The notes: generated from the sequence alone by a model not told the origin. Counted from the first letter of the stretch, positions 1-8,139 are shown. The stretch is DNA of 19,195 nucleotides from Acidobacteriota bacterium (GCA_016201185.1 JACQDG010000207.1:1-19195), one strand, 5' to 3'. Translations and numbers: made by a program.

Positions 1-1
1 G

Positions 2-145
2 ATTGGTATGAGCACGCTCAGCACCCATCTTCAACTGCTGAAAACCAGCGGGGTCGTGGCGTCGGACAAACGCAGCAAGTGGGTCAGCTATTCGCTGGAT
101 CCCGCAACCGAGGAGCCGCTGAGGCAGCTCTTCGAAGCGTTTGCC
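2..145 (+). pseudogene. 3' fragment of an ArsR-family (winged-helix) regulator
   Basis: The plus-strand frame entering from the left edge reads IGMSTLSTHLQLLKTSGVV, then a short beta-wing-like stretch (DKRSKWVSYSL) and a helix ending in LRQLFEAF. This is the recognition helix plus wing layout of ArsR/SmtB-type repressors, which bind DNA as dimers and often respond to metals or act with a neighbouring gene. The N-terminus lies outside the window. From about position 143 the frame stays open to 457, but that part is low-complexity antisense of the minus-strand metallohydrolase and resembles no regulator tail, so the true 3' end looks lost or replaced. No metal-binding cysteines are visible in what remains. 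The ArsR assignment rests on a short stretch and is moderate. Confidence 0.5.
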
Positions 146-2206
146 ATCGACCACGACAAAAATCGGATTGGTGTGCGAGGAAGGCAGGATGCGCAGGGCC
201 ATCCAACTGCTGTGCTCCACCTTGTATTCAAACGACACCGGCCGCAGCACACCATCGGCCTCGATCTCTTTGTGCGCCACCGCCTTGCCGTTCACCACCA
301 ATTCCAGCGGAACCTTGCGGGAGTTTCCCAGGCGGCAGCGCTCCAGGTCCCAATAAGGCTGCTTTTCATAGGGCTGCTTGCGGATGTTTTCGTCCGGGAT
401 TTCGGCCAGCAGGGCGGCCACCGAAGCCGTTACCCGTACCTGGGCCGGCCCCGCTAGCCGCAGCTCGCTCCCGTTGGCCCCCATCTCCACGTTATTCACC
501 TTGAAATCGAGTAGGTGGCTCTTGCCGTCGGAGACGTAGTTGCGGCCCTCGCGAATCCCCAACGCCCAGTCGCGGAAATCCAGGCCGGGCTTTTGCCGGA
601 CATAGCTGCGGCCCAGCCCCACGCGCTCCCCGTAGATGCACGGGAAATCCGTCTCGCCGCTGATGCGTGCGCGATACCCGACGTTCAGCGTGTGGTACCA
701 GATGTTCAGCTCCCAGGCGTAAGGCGTGTCGATCGTGGAAATAAAGTCGACCAGGTCGTGCGTGACGGTAACGATGTATTCGTTGGCCCCGATGCCGTCA
801 AACGGCGGGATCTCGTCGCTGGGCAGCTTTTCTTCCTTCAACGAAAGCCCCCAGCCGGAATGGGCGTAGCCCGCGACAGCGTTCTGCGAGCGCGCCCAGC
901 GGAAAACCGGCAGGCCCCAACTGGGCCAATCCTCGATCCTTTTCGTGCCGGGATAATCCTGGTCCCGCAACCCCAGCAGGACGATGTGGCCGGCGTGGCT
1001 GGAGGGAAAGCCGGAGACCTCCACGTCGTAGCGCATGATGTTTTCCTTCGTGGAGAGAGCGTTATTCTTACCCTCAAAAAACGTCTTCTGGAAATACCAG
1101 CCGGGTCCCCAGCTCAGCACCGAGCCTACCTTCAGGTCCTCGCCCAGGATGTGGCGGATCATGTCCTTGGGGTAGACGCCCTCGGTGGGCTTTTCATAGT
1201 GGGCGCAACCCGCGGCATGGACGTGATGGTCGCCGGAATACCAGCCCATCTTGGCCGGATCGATCCAGCGCTCCAGCCGGAAGGCCACTTCCATGGGCCT
1301 GTCTTCGACGTGCAGCTGCTGCACCTTCTTGTGATACTCGGGGCCCCGCGTATACTCGACCGTGTAGTCGCCCGGAGGCAGCAGCAGCGCTTCACCGTCG
1401 CCCCGATAGACCTGCGGCTGAAACGCAAAATCCGGGGCCAGGCGCTTGGCCTGCGAGGGGTAAACCCGGCCCAGGCCGTCGCGGATCAGGAAGGAGGCCG
1501 TGGTCGGCTGATCGTTGAAGTCGAGGACGCGCAGAGTTACCTTGGTGGCGGGTTTTGCTGAGAACAGAATATCGACCTCGTTGCGGAAGCCGAGATCTTG
1601 CGTGCCCTGGCCCACGTCAACCGATAGCTTCGCTTCGCGCTTGCCGGAGTCGCGGGAATAGAGCTGGAGGATGCGGTACTCGACTTCCAGTCCCGAAAGC
1701 CTCGGTCGCAGAGGCTGCTTGGTGAACACCTGAATCTCCAGAAACCGGCGGGGGACCGCTCCCGCTTCGCTGCCTGCCAGGGCGCCTGCATTCGGGCTTT
1801 CGACCGCGAGTGCCGCCGTCACTCCGGCCTGATTCTGCACCTTGAGCAGGAACGTCCGCCAGCCGTGCTCCATCAGCTCCGGGCGGGCCGGACCCTGCTG
1901 CACCTTGACCCGGCTTTCCGGGTTGATATCGACGCCCAGAAGGCAGTGGCGGTCCAGGATCTTTTGCATCCCCTCGACGGCCTGCTTGGGGTCGGGCAAG
2001 CCTCTTGCCAGCCGCCGCAGCTCGGCAGCCTCTGCGGCCGGCAAGGGCTCGCCCAGCATGTCCAGCGCGTCAAGCACGCGTGCCACCTGCGCCGCCAACG
2101 GCTGATATTCCACGCCGGCGACGATCGGCAGTTCATCGGCCCACGTTACCGTGGGGAAGGTGATCACGATCATCGCCAGCAGAATTGTCAAAACTGGGTA
2201 CCGCAT
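2..2206 (-). CDS. CehA/McbA family secreted metallohydrolase, C-terminus cut or replaced at the window edge
   Basis: The open frame of 735 codons starts at the ATG complementary to 2204-2206, has GGAGGT 6 nt upstream, and reaches the window edge without a stop. Residues 1-23 form a signal peptide (MRYPVLTILLAMIVITFP, then a cleavage-like TWADE). A helical N-terminal region and beta-sandwich-like segments follow, then a PHP-like metal-dependent hydrolase domain with GDHHVH at about 325-330 (D326, H327, H328, H330), CAHY soon after, and a later conserved AHSGWG (H449). The order matches the CehA/McbA group of PHP-superfamily hydrolases; named members cleave carbamate esters, but the substrate here is unknown. 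Export is likely. Homology seems to stop after FVVVDGK (residue 689, near position 140); the last 46 residues are antisense of the ArsR-like fragment and lack the usual tail. It is probably cotranscribed with the small gene 29 nt upstream. Confidence 0.8.
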   Translation of the reverse strand, partial: MRYPVLTILLAMIVITFPTVTWADELPIVAGVEYQPLAAQVARVLDALDMLGEPLPAAEAAELRRLARGLPDPKQAVEGMQKILDRHCLLGVDINPESRVKVQQGPARPELMEHGWRTFLLKVQNQAGVTAALAVESPNAGALAGSEAGAVPRRFLEIQVFTKQPLRPRLSGLEVEYRILQLYSRDSGKREAKLSVDVGQGTQDLGFRNEVDILFSAKPATKVTLRVLDFNDQPTTASFLIRDGLGRVYPSQAKRLAPDFAFQPQVYRGDGEALLLPPGDYTVEYTRGPEYHKKVQQLHVEDRPMEVAFRLERWIDPAKMGWYSGDHHVHAAGCAHYEKPTEGVYPKDMIRHILGEDLKVGSVLSWGPGWYFQKTFFEGKNNALSTKENIMRYDVEVSGFPSSHAGHIVLLGLRDQDYPGTKRIEDWPSWGLPVFRWARSQNAVAGYAHSGWGLSLKEEKLPSDEIPPFDGIGANEYIVTVTHDLVDFISTIDTPYAWELNIWYHTLNVGYRARISGETDFPCIYGERVGLGRSYVRQKPGLDFRDWALGIREGRNYVSDGKSHLLDFKVNNVEMGANGSELRLAGPAQVRVTASVAALLAEIPDENIRKQPYEKQPYWDLERCRLGNSRKVPLELVVNGKAVAHKEIEADGVLRPVSFEYKVEHSSWMALRILPSSHTNPIFVVVDGKRFEELPQRLLGCGIQRIADPLAAFVRRHDPAGFQQLKMGAERAHTN

Positions 2207-2219
2207 GGTCTACCTCCGA
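2207..2219 (-). promoter_or_regulatory. Ribosome binding site of the CehA-like gene
   Basis: On the minus strand the sequence before the ATG reads TCGGAGGTAGACC, a strong Shine-Dalgarno GGAGGT with 6-nt spacing. It fixes the start at 2206 and places the signal peptide at the very N-terminus. Confidence 0.75.
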
Positions 2220-2235
2220 GCGAGGAACGCTCCGC

Positions 2236-2607
2236 TTACGACCTGGACGACGGCTTCGGCGCCAGATTGTGAAAGACGGATTCCCGGAGCAAAGATACCA
2301 CGGTCAGACGGAACTCGGCCTGCACGGTTCCGTTCACTAAGACTTCGAGCACGGTATCTTCCAGCTGGAGACTCGGCGTTTCAGCGAGCAGGGTGGTCTG
2401 GGCGACGCCGCCCGGCGGGACGGTCAGGCGCGCTTCCGAGACGGTGACTTTCGCTCCGGAGCCGGGCCGCACCCGCAGCTCCGCCTCGATCGGCTCGTCG
2501 CTGTCATTCCTCAGGCTCACCGGAGCCGGGAATCGCCGCCCCGCGACCGAGGCGTAAATGACGTCGCGCCCGGAGCTATTTCCGTTGACCCGCATCTCAA
2601 GCGTCAT
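2236..2607 (-). CDS. Small hypothetical protein, predicted beta-sandwich
   Basis: The 123-residue product is not one I recognise. It has no signal peptide or membrane segment. The middle (about 25-105) alternates short hydrophobic strands with turns and contains SLRNDSDEPIEAEL, TVPPGGVAQTTLL and LEVLVNGTVQAEF, the style of an immunoglobulin-like or NPCBM-associated beta-sandwich. An in-frame stop (TAG) lies 12 nt before the ATG, so the start cannot move upstream. There is no Shine-Dalgarno sequence; instead TAGAAT sits 6 nt before the ATG. The gene ends 29 nt before the CehA-like gene on the same strand, so the two probably form an operon. The coding call is supported by frame length, codon use and gene order rather than by homology. 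Confidence 0.6.
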   Translation of the reverse strand: MTLEMRVNGNSSGRDVIYASVAGRRFPAPVSLRNDSDEPIEAELRVRPGSGAKVTVSEARLTVPPGGVAQTTLLAETPSLQLEDTVLEVLVNGTVQAEFRLTVVSLLRESVFHNLAPKPSSRS

Positions 2608-2613
2608 GCCGCT

Positions 2614-2619
2614 ATTCTA
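2614..2619 (-). promoter_or_regulatory. Candidate -10 hexamer TAGAAT for the small gene/CehA operon
   Basis: TAGAAT on the minus strand ends 6 nt before the ATG at 2607. Transcription would begin at or next to the start codon, giving a leaderless message, in line with the missing Shine-Dalgarno sequence. No good -35 is visible. The 75-bp region 2608-2682 is divergent and must also hold the queF promoter. Confidence 0.4.
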
Positions 2620-2682
2620 ACCGAGGTATATGACCACATCCATCTCTGCTGCTGCTTCGTGTTATGTTAATGAGTTCAACGC

Positions 2683-3069
2683 GTGCCTGAGTACACCGAA
2701 AAACATGCGCGGGCGGGCCTCGACGCCAGGCTGCCCGAGATCGAGACCTGGCCCAACCAGTTTCGCGGCTACAGCATCAAGATTGTGATTCCCGAGTTCA
2801 CTTCGGTGTGTCCCAAGACGGGCCTGCCAGATTTCGGCGCCCTCACCCTGGAGTACCAGCCCGACAAGCTGTGCCTGGAGCTGAAGTCCTTCAAGCACTA
2901 CATCCTGGCCTACCGCAACCTGGGGATCTTCTACGAAAACGTGGTGAATCGAATGCTGGCCGACGTGGTGCGCACGGTACGTCCGGTTTCGGCCACGCTG
3001 GTGGGGGAATTCACGCCGCGCGGCGGCTTGCGCTCCACTATCACGGGCAGCTACCGGCGGCGGAAATAA
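2683..3069 (+). CDS. queF: NADPH-dependent 7-cyano-7-deazaguanine (preQ0) reductase, QueF type I
   Basis: The 128-residue protein matches short, single-domain (type I) QueF. This T-fold enzyme reduces the nitrile of preQ0 to the aminomethyl of preQ1 in cytosolic queuosine tRNA-modification synthesis. The key features are FTSVCPKTGLPDF with the thioimide-forming cysteine C43 and proton-donor aspartate D50, and the NADPH/substrate motif LELKSFK at 65-71 with E66. The start is a GTG at 2683; nearby ATGs at 2664 and 2670 are out of frame. The Shine-Dalgarno sequence is weak. No convincing preQ1 riboswitch was seen in the 75 bp upstream. No other queuosine gene lies in the window, so its neighbours say little about regulation. 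Confidence 0.93.
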   Translation: MPEYTEKHARAGLDARLPEIETWPNQFRGYSIKIVIPEFTSVCPKTGLPDFGALTLEYQPDKLCLELKSFKHYILAYRNLGIFYENVVNRMLADVVRTVRPVSATLVGEFTPRGGLRSTITGSYRRRK

Positions 3070-3106
3070 GACCTCCGCCCGGCTACCCCGCGAGCCGGCG
3101 GCGGTG

Positions 3107-3112
3107 TAAGAT
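3107..3112 (+). promoter_or_regulatory. Candidate -10 hexamer TAAGAT of uppS
   Basis: TAAGAT lies 8 nt before the uppS ATG, and no Shine-Dalgarno sequence is present between queF and uppS. This fits a promoter producing a leaderless or nearly leaderless uppS-cdsA transcript. A -35 box is not evident. Confidence 0.4.
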
Positions 3113-3120
3113 AGTTTTGC

Positions 3121-3969
3121 ATGGAAAAGTTCTTTGAAGCGGTAAAGCCGGGGAGCCGGGAAGCGCGGCTGGCCGCCGAGATCGATCCGGCGCGGCTGCC
3201 AGGCCATATCGCCATCATCATGGACGGCAACGGCCGCTGGGCCCAGCGGCGGCGGCTGCCGCGGGTGGCCGGCCATCGCGCCGGCGTCCGTCCGGTCCGC
3301 GAGACCATTGAGGCCTGCGCGCAGCTCGGCATCGGCTGGCTGACCCTCTTCGCCTTTTCGGTCGAGAACTGGAAGCGGCCCCGCGCCGAAGTAGAAACTC
3401 TCTGGCAGTTGCTGCGCCATTACCTGAAGAGGGAGCTTCCGGGATTGAAGCGCAACGGCGTGCGTTTTCAGGTGATCGGCCGCATTGAGGTGCTCCCCGA
3501 GGAAGTGCAGCGCGACCTGGACTCGGCCATGGTGGAGACTTCCACCAACCCCGGCCTGCGGCTCACCGTGGCCCTCAATTACGGCGGCCGCAGCGAAATT
3601 GTCGATACCGTGAACGCCATTCTGGAGCGGGAACGGCGCAACGGGGCCTCTTGCCAGCCCGTCACCGAAGAAGCGTTTTCCGCCAGCCTGTATACGGCCG
3701 GCATGCCGGACCCCGACTTGCTGATCCGCACCTCGGGCGAAATGCGGGTGAGCAACTTCCTGCTCTGGCAGATCGCCTATTCGGAGATCTGGGTCACGGA
3801 AAAGCTGTGGCCCGATTTCCGCCGCACGGATCTACTGCACGCCATCCTGGACTACCAGAAGCGCGAGCGCCGCTACGGGGGCCTGGGCGAGCCGGAGGCT
3901 CGCGGGCCGGAGCCGGCCGAGGAACTGGTGGCCGCCGGCGCGGGCCGGATCTTTGGGCCGGCCGGCTGA
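3121..3969 (+). CDS. uppS: Isoprenyl transferase (undecaprenyl diphosphate synthase)
   Basis: The 282-residue cis-prenyltransferase condenses isopentenyl diphosphate units onto farnesyl diphosphate to make undecaprenyl diphosphate, the lipid carrier for peptidoglycan and other envelope polymers. HIAIIMDGNGRWA at 29-41 carries the Mg-binding aspartate D35. FSVENWKRP follows, and LIRTSGEMRVSNFLLWQ near 201-217 holds the diphosphate-binding arginines R203 and R209. The family is usually about 230-260 residues; the extra length here is a short N-terminal leader and an Ala/Gly/Pro-rich tail after the conserved YGG. It ends 3 nt before cdsA, the common bacterial uppS-cdsA pairing, so the two are almost certainly cotranscribed. 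Confidence 0.95.
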   Translation: MEKFFEAVKPGSREARLAAEIDPARLPGHIAIIMDGNGRWAQRRRLPRVAGHRAGVRPVRETIEACAQLGIGWLTLFAFSVENWKRPRAEVETLWQLLRHYLKRELPGLKRNGVRFQVIGRIEVLPEEVQRDLDSAMVETSTNPGLRLTVALNYGGRSEIVDTVNAILERERRNGASCQPVTEEAFSASLYTAGMPDPDLLIRTSGEMRVSNFLLWQIAYSEIWVTEKLWPDFRRTDLLHAILDYQKRERRYGGLGEPEARGPEPAEELVAAGAGRIFGPAG

Positions 3970-3972
3970 TCC

Positions 3973-4746
3973 GTGAAGCGCGTCCTCACCGCTGTCATAC
4001 TGATTCCCCTCGTCGGGGGCCTGGTGTTTAAGGGCTCGAACCGCAGCGTCCGTGTAGCTCTGGCCCTGGTGGCGCTGCTGTGCCTGAACGAGTTCCTGAA
4101 GCTGGCGGCCCACTACGGGGTTCAGCCGATGCGTCTGGCAGCGTATCTGGCGGGCGCTTGGGTAGTGCTAGCGGGGGAAATAGTTCCCGGGCCGGTGTTC
4201 TTTCTGGTCGTCACCCTGCTGCTGCTTACCCTGGCCATGCGCGGCGGCCGGGAGCTCACCGGCTCGCTCACCAGCGCCGGCGGGACCCTGCTGGGTATTG
4301 TTTACACCGCGGCGCCTTTTCGCCTGGCTGGCGACCTGCATGCCTCGAGTCCCCACTGGCTGTTTTACGCCCTGTTGCTCAACTGGATTGGAGACGCCGC
4401 TGCTTACTACGCGGGCCGTCTGGCGGGCCGCCACAAGCTGGCCCCGCGCATCAGTCCCGCCAAGACCTGGGAAGGGGCGGCCGCTTCGCTACTTGTATCC
4501 GCGCCCCTGGGCGCTCTCTATCTGCGCCACTTTCTCCCGCAAGGCCCGAGTCTCGCGTTTGCTGTGGTCCTCTCGCTGGCCGTCAATATGGCCGCTCAGG
4601 TGGGCGACCTGGCCGAATCGGCTCTTAAGCGCGGCGCCAATGTAAAGGACAGTGGTTCGCTGCTGCCCGGTCACGGCGGCGTGCTCGATCGCCTGGACGG
4701 GCTGCTGTTTTCCATCCCGGTGATTTCCCTGGCGCTGAGTCGCTAA
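3973..4746 (+). CDS. cdsA: Phosphatidate cytidylyltransferase (CDP-diglyceride synthase)
   Basis: The 257-residue integral membrane enzyme makes CDP-diacylglycerol from CTP and phosphatidate, the branch point to phosphatidylglycerol, cardiolipin and phosphatidylethanolamine. Several hydrophobic segments span the first 210 residues. The C-terminal CDS signature is complete at about 216-242: SALKRGANVKD, then GHGGVLDRLD. An upstream NWIGDAAAYYAGR and a KTWEGA motif also fit. The start is GTG at 3973, 3 nt after the uppS stop; no other start gives a sensible first membrane helix. It likely depends on the uppS transcript. Length is close to the family norm, and nothing suggests damage. Confidence 0.95.
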   Translation: MKRVLTAVILIPLVGGLVFKGSNRSVRVALALVALLCLNEFLKLAAHYGVQPMRLAAYLAGAWVVLAGEIVPGPVFFLVVTLLLLTLAMRGGRELTGSLTSAGGTLLGIVYTAAPFRLAGDLHASSPHWLFYALLLNWIGDAAAYYAGRLAGRHKLAPRISPAKTWEGAAASLLVSAPLGALYLRHFLPQGPSLAFAVVLSLAVNMAAQVGDLAESALKRGANVKDSGSLLPGHGGVLDRLDGLLFSIPVISLALSR

Positions 4747-4804
4747 CCGCCGAAATCCGCTACCATGGAGGGTTTTGCGCGCGCTGGCAGGGCGCCGAAA
4801 CACA

Positions 4805-4810
4805 GAGGAG
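4805..4810 (+). promoter_or_regulatory. Ribosome binding site that decides the galU start
   Basis: GAGGAG ends 8 nt before a TTG at 4819. An in-frame ATG at 4765 has no Shine-Dalgarno sequence and would add 18 residues before the conserved IVPVAGLGTR start, so the TTG is preferred. Confidence 0.65.
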
Positions 4811-4818
4811 CCTCACGC

Positions 4819-5694
4819 TTGATTCACAGCGCCATCGTCCCCGTCGCCGGCCTCGGCACGCGGTTGCTCCCGGCCACCAAGTCGCAGCCCAAGGAGATGC
4901 TGCCGGTGGCCAAAAAGCCCATCGTGCAGTACGTGGTCGAGGAACTGGCGGCGGCCGGCATCGAGCGCATCCTGTTCATTACCGGCCGGGGCAAGACATC
5001 AATCGAAAACCATTTCGATCACGACCCGGAGCTCGACCGCTCGCTCCGCCAGAACGACAAGAACGGGCTGCTCAGCGAGCTGGAGTACGAGCGGCTCGCG
5101 GTCCATTACTTCTACACCCGCCAGCGCTGGCAGCGCGGCCTGGGCGACGCCGTGCTGTGCGGAGAAAACTTCGCCGGCGAGGAGCCCTTCCTGGTGGCGC
5201 TGGGCGACTCCATCATCGGCCTGAACGGGCATTCCACCATCAGCCGCCGCATCGCCGAAGTCTACGAGAGCGAGCGCGCCGCCTGCGTCATCGCTGTCGA
5301 GGAGGTTCCCCATGAGCTGACCGCTTCATATGGTGTGGTCGCCCCGGAATCGGAAGGAGACGTTTTCCGGATCCGGGAGTTGGTGGAAAAGCCCGCCCCC
5401 GACCGCGCCCCCAGCAATCTGGCTATCGCCGGACGCTACGTTTTCTCGCCCGTCATCTTCGACATGATCCGCCGGGTGGAACCCGACCGCCGGGGCGAAA
5501 TCCAGTTGACCGACGCCATCCGCCTGCTGGCCGCCTCGGGCCAGCCCGTTGTTGGCGTGAGGCTCGCGCCAGGGGAGAGGCGCTACGACATCGGCAATTT
5601 CCGCAGCTACTTCGAGACCTTTCTCGAGTTCGCCCTGGCCGACCCGGACTACGGCGCGGAACTGCGGCAGAGGTTGAGAAGGCTCTGCCGATAG
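4819..5694 (+). CDS. galU: UTP-glucose-1-phosphate uridylyltransferase
   Basis: Starting at TTG 4819, the 291-residue enzyme makes UDP-glucose from UTP and glucose-1-phosphate for polysaccharides and envelope glycosylation in the cytosol. The nucleotidyltransferase fold opens with IVPVAGLGTRLLPATKS and PKEMLPVAKKPIVQYVV at the N-terminus. FITGRGK, GLGDAVLC, the metal-site LVALGDSII, LVEKPAP and GEIQLTDAI follow in the usual order. Length is typical of bacterial GalU (about 290-300). It lies 72 nt after cdsA and probably continues the envelope-precursor operon, though a separate promoter in the gap cannot be excluded. Confidence 0.93.
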   Translation: MIHSAIVPVAGLGTRLLPATKSQPKEMLPVAKKPIVQYVVEELAAAGIERILFITGRGKTSIENHFDHDPELDRSLRQNDKNGLLSELEYERLAVHYFYTRQRWQRGLGDAVLCGENFAGEEPFLVALGDSIIGLNGHSTISRRIAEVYESERAACVIAVEEVPHELTASYGVVAPESEGDVFRIRELVEKPAPDRAPSNLAIAGRYVFSPVIFDMIRRVEPDRRGEIQLTDAIRLLAASGQPVVGVRLAPGERRYDIGNFRSYFETFLEFALADPDYGAELRQRLRRLCR

Positions 5695-5737
5695 CCAGGG
5701 CTGCTCCTCTCACGTCTCGGGCAGCAGGCCGAATTGT

Positions 5738-5743
5738 TATACT
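5738..5743 (+). promoter_or_regulatory. Candidate -10 hexamer TATACT of the aconitase gene
   Basis: TATACT is a good -10 match in a GC-rich 56-bp gap and ends 7 nt before the aconitase ATG. No Shine-Dalgarno sequence is present, which suggests a leaderless mRNA. The expected -35 position has no clear match. Confidence 0.45.
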
Positions 5744-5750
5744 TGAACTG

Positions 5751-8045
5751 ATGCACACCATCGACTCCACCCCGGAGTTTGTTTCGAACGTCTACCGCAA
5801 AATGGAGCAGAACCTGGCCGTGGTGCGCCGCCGGCTGGGTCGTCCTTTGACACTGGCCGAAAAGGTCATGTTTGCGCACCTCGACGATCCGGAGGGCCAG
5901 GATCTGACGGCCGGCGTGAGCTACCTGATGCTGCGGCCCGACCGGGTGGCCATGCAGGATGCCACGGCGCAGATGGCGCTGCTGCAGTTCGGCCTGGCCG
6001 GACGGGACAAGGTGGCCGCGCCGACCACTGTGCACTGCGATCACCTGATCCCGGCGCGCGTCGGCGCTCGGAAGGACACCGAGCTGGCGATCGTCGAGAA
6101 CAACGAGGTCTACGAATTCCTTAGCACGTTCTCGGCCCGTTACGGCATCGGATTCTGGAAGCCCGGCTCGGGGATTATCCACCAGGTGGTGCTCGAGACC
6201 TATGCCTTCCCCGGGGGCATGATGATCGGCACCGACTCCCACACGCCGAACGCCGGCGGGCTGGGCATGTTCGCCGCTGGCGTGGGAGGCGCGGACGCCG
6301 TGGACGTGATGGCGGGCTTCCCCTGGGAGGTGAAGAACCCGACCCTGATCGGTGTGCGGCTGAGCGGTGAGCTTTCCGGCTGGACCGCGCCTAAAGACGT
6401 GATCCTCTACCTGTGCGGCGTGCTTACCGTTGCAGGAGGCACGAACCGCGTTATTGAATACTTCGGCCCCGGAGCGCGGACCATCAGCTGCACTGGCAAA
6501 GCCACCATCACCAACATGGGCGCCGAGCTCGGCGCGACCACGTCCCTCTTCCCCTACGACGAGCACATGGCGCTCTACCTGCGCGGCACGCGCCGCGCCG
6601 CGCTGGCCGCCCTGGCCGATCAGTACCCTTACTTGGTAGCCGCCGACCCGGAGGTGGAGGAGCATCCCGAAGAATTCTTCGAGCGGATCGTCGAAATCGA
6701 CCTTTCGAAGCTCGAGCCGCACATTGTCGGGCCGCACACCCCCGACCTCGCCCGCCCCGTTTCGAAACTGGCTGCCGACGTGGCCGCTCGCGGCTACCCG
6801 GACCGCATCTCGGTCGCTCTGGTAGGCAGTTGCACGAATTCCTCTTACGAGGACATCTCCCGCGCCGCCGACGTGGCCGAGCAGGCCCGCGCCCACGGCG
6901 CCCGCATGAAGATTCCCTTCCTGGTGACGCCGGGCTCGGAGCAGGTGCGCGCCACCATCGAGCGCGACGGGCAGATAGCGTCGCTCGAGGCCATCGGGGC
7001 CACCGTGCTGGCCAACGCTTGCGGCCCCTGCATCGGCCAGTGGAAGCGGCAGGAGGCGGCGAAGGGCGAGCCCAACACCATCGTCACCTCTTTCAACCGC
7101 AATTTCCCCAAGCGGAACGACGGCAACGCCGCCACCCACGCTTTTATGGGCAGCCCGGAGATCGTCATCGCTTACGGGCTGGCGGGCCAGCTTTCGTTCA
7201 ATCCGCTGGCCGACACCCTGGAGGGCGCCGATGGCAAACCGTTCCGCCTGGAGCCGCCGCACAAGGCGCCCGAGCTGCCCGAAAAAGGATTCGTCCGCTC
7301 GACCGAAGGCTACCTGCCGCCGCCTGAGGACTCGAGCAGCGTGAGGATCGCCATTGCGCCCGCGAGCGAGCGGTTGCAGGCGCTCGAGCCCTTCCCCGCC
7401 TGGGACGGCCAGGATTTTCGCGAGCTTCCGATCCTGGTGAAGGCCAAGGGCAAGTGCACCACCGATCACATTTCTCCGGCCGGGCCGTGGCTGCGCTACC
7501 GCGGACACCTGGACCGCATCAGCGACAACCTGTTCTCAGGCGCCATCAACGCCTTCACGGTCCAGGCCGGGCAGGGGCTGAACGTGGTGACCGGCGAGCG
7601 CGACGCGGCGTTGGCGAAGATCGCGCGGGACTACAAGGCGCGCAGCTTGCGCTGGGTGGCGGTGGGTGATGTGAACTACGGCGAGGGCTCGAGCCGCGAA
7701 CATGCCGCCATGTCCCCGCGCTTTCTGGGCGCGGCAGCCATCATCGTCCGCAGCTTCGCCCGCATTCATGAATCGAACCTGAAGAAGCAGGGTGTGCTGC
7801 CGCTGACCTTTGCGGACCCGTCGGTTTACGACAGCGTTCAGGAAACGGACCGCATCAGCATCCTCGGCCTGAGCCATCTCGAGCCGGGCCAGCCGATCAC
7901 CGCCGTGCTGCATCACGCCGGCGGTGCGAGCGAAGAGTTTCTGCTCCACCACACACTGAACCGCGAGCAGATCGAATGGTTCAAGGCCGGCTCGGCCCTG
8001 AACCTGCTGCGGCTCGAGCGCGAGCCCGAACCCGTCAGCCGCTAA
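5751..8045 (+). CDS. acn: Aconitate hydratase, mitochondrial type
   Basis: The 764-residue enzyme interconverts citrate and isocitrate in the TCA cycle. Its sequence follows mitochondrial-type aconitase rather than long AcnA/IRP or AcnB: TTVHCDHLIPARVG, GFWKPGSGIIHQ, GTDSHTPNAGGLG, AVDVMAGFPWE and GATTSLFPYD in order. The three [4Fe-4S] cysteines are present as C361 (VGSCTNSSYED) and C424/C427 (ANACGPCIGQW). The C-terminal swivel domain includes KGKCTTDHISPAG and YGEGSSREHAA. The length matches the family and the frame is intact. Isocitrate dehydrogenase and malate dehydrogenase lie downstream on the same strand, separated by the 2.3-kb accessory island, which suggests an original acn-icd-mdh cluster. 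Confidence 0.95.
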   Translation: MHTIDSTPEFVSNVYRKMEQNLAVVRRRLGRPLTLAEKVMFAHLDDPEGQDLTAGVSYLMLRPDRVAMQDATAQMALLQFGLAGRDKVAAPTTVHCDHLIPARVGARKDTELAIVENNEVYEFLSTFSARYGIGFWKPGSGIIHQVVLETYAFPGGMMIGTDSHTPNAGGLGMFAAGVGGADAVDVMAGFPWEVKNPTLIGVRLSGELSGWTAPKDVILYLCGVLTVAGGTNRVIEYFGPGARTISCTGKATITNMGAELGATTSLFPYDEHMALYLRGTRRAALAALADQYPYLVAADPEVEEHPEEFFERIVEIDLSKLEPHIVGPHTPDLARPVSKLAADVAARGYPDRISVALVGSCTNSSYEDISRAADVAEQARAHGARMKIPFLVTPGSEQVRATIERDGQIASLEAIGATVLANACGPCIGQWKRQEAAKGEPNTIVTSFNRNFPKRNDGNAATHAFMGSPEIVIAYGLAGQLSFNPLADTLEGADGKPFRLEPPHKAPELPEKGFVRSTEGYLPPPEDSSSVRIAIAPASERLQALEPFPAWDGQDFRELPILVKAKGKCTTDHISPAGPWLRYRGHLDRISDNLFSGAINAFTVQAGQGLNVVTGERDAALAKIARDYKARSLRWVAVGDVNYGEGSSREHAAMSPRFLGAAAIIVRSFARIHESNLKKQGVLPLTFADPSVYDSVQETDRISILGLSHLEPGQPITAVLHHAGGASEEFLLHHTLNREQIEWFKAGSALNLLRLEREPEPVSR

Positions 8046-8115
8046 TTGGCATTGAATCCAGACCTGAATACTGGCGACGGTGGAAGTCGGTTTAGGCGCC
8101 GTGCGTGATTCAAGC

Positions 8116-8132
8116 TATTATGGATGCGGAGG
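8116..8132 (+). promoter_or_regulatory. Candidate -10 (TATTAT) and ribosome binding site of hicB
   Basis: TATTAT at 8116-8121 is followed by GCGGAGG at 8126-8132, 7 nt before the hicB ATG at 8140. The strong Shine-Dalgarno sequence fixes the start and rejects an in-frame upstream ATG at 8080. The pair therefore looks transcribed from its own promoter rather than from acn. A -10 this close to the ribosome binding site leaves only a short leader. Confidence 0.45.
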
Positions 8133-8139
8133 CTCACCG

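Noticed and set aside
515..1561. 348-residue plus-strand open frame
   Set aside because: It is antisense to the CehA-like hydrolase, whose HHVH motif and signal peptide are in the other strand's frame.
2608..2682. preQ1 riboswitch before queF
   Set aside because: The 75-bp gap shows no convincing hairpin plus A-rich pseudoknot tail, and it must also hold a divergent promoter.
4765..4818. ATG start for galU at 4765
   Set aside because: No Shine-Dalgarno sequence, and it adds 18 residues not expected before IVPVAGLGTR; TTG 4819 has GAGGAG.
5649..7508. 619-residue minus-strand open frame opposite aconitase
   Set aside because: It is the antisense shadow of a well-conserved aconitase; composition is Gly/Arg/His/Val-rich with no recognisable motif.
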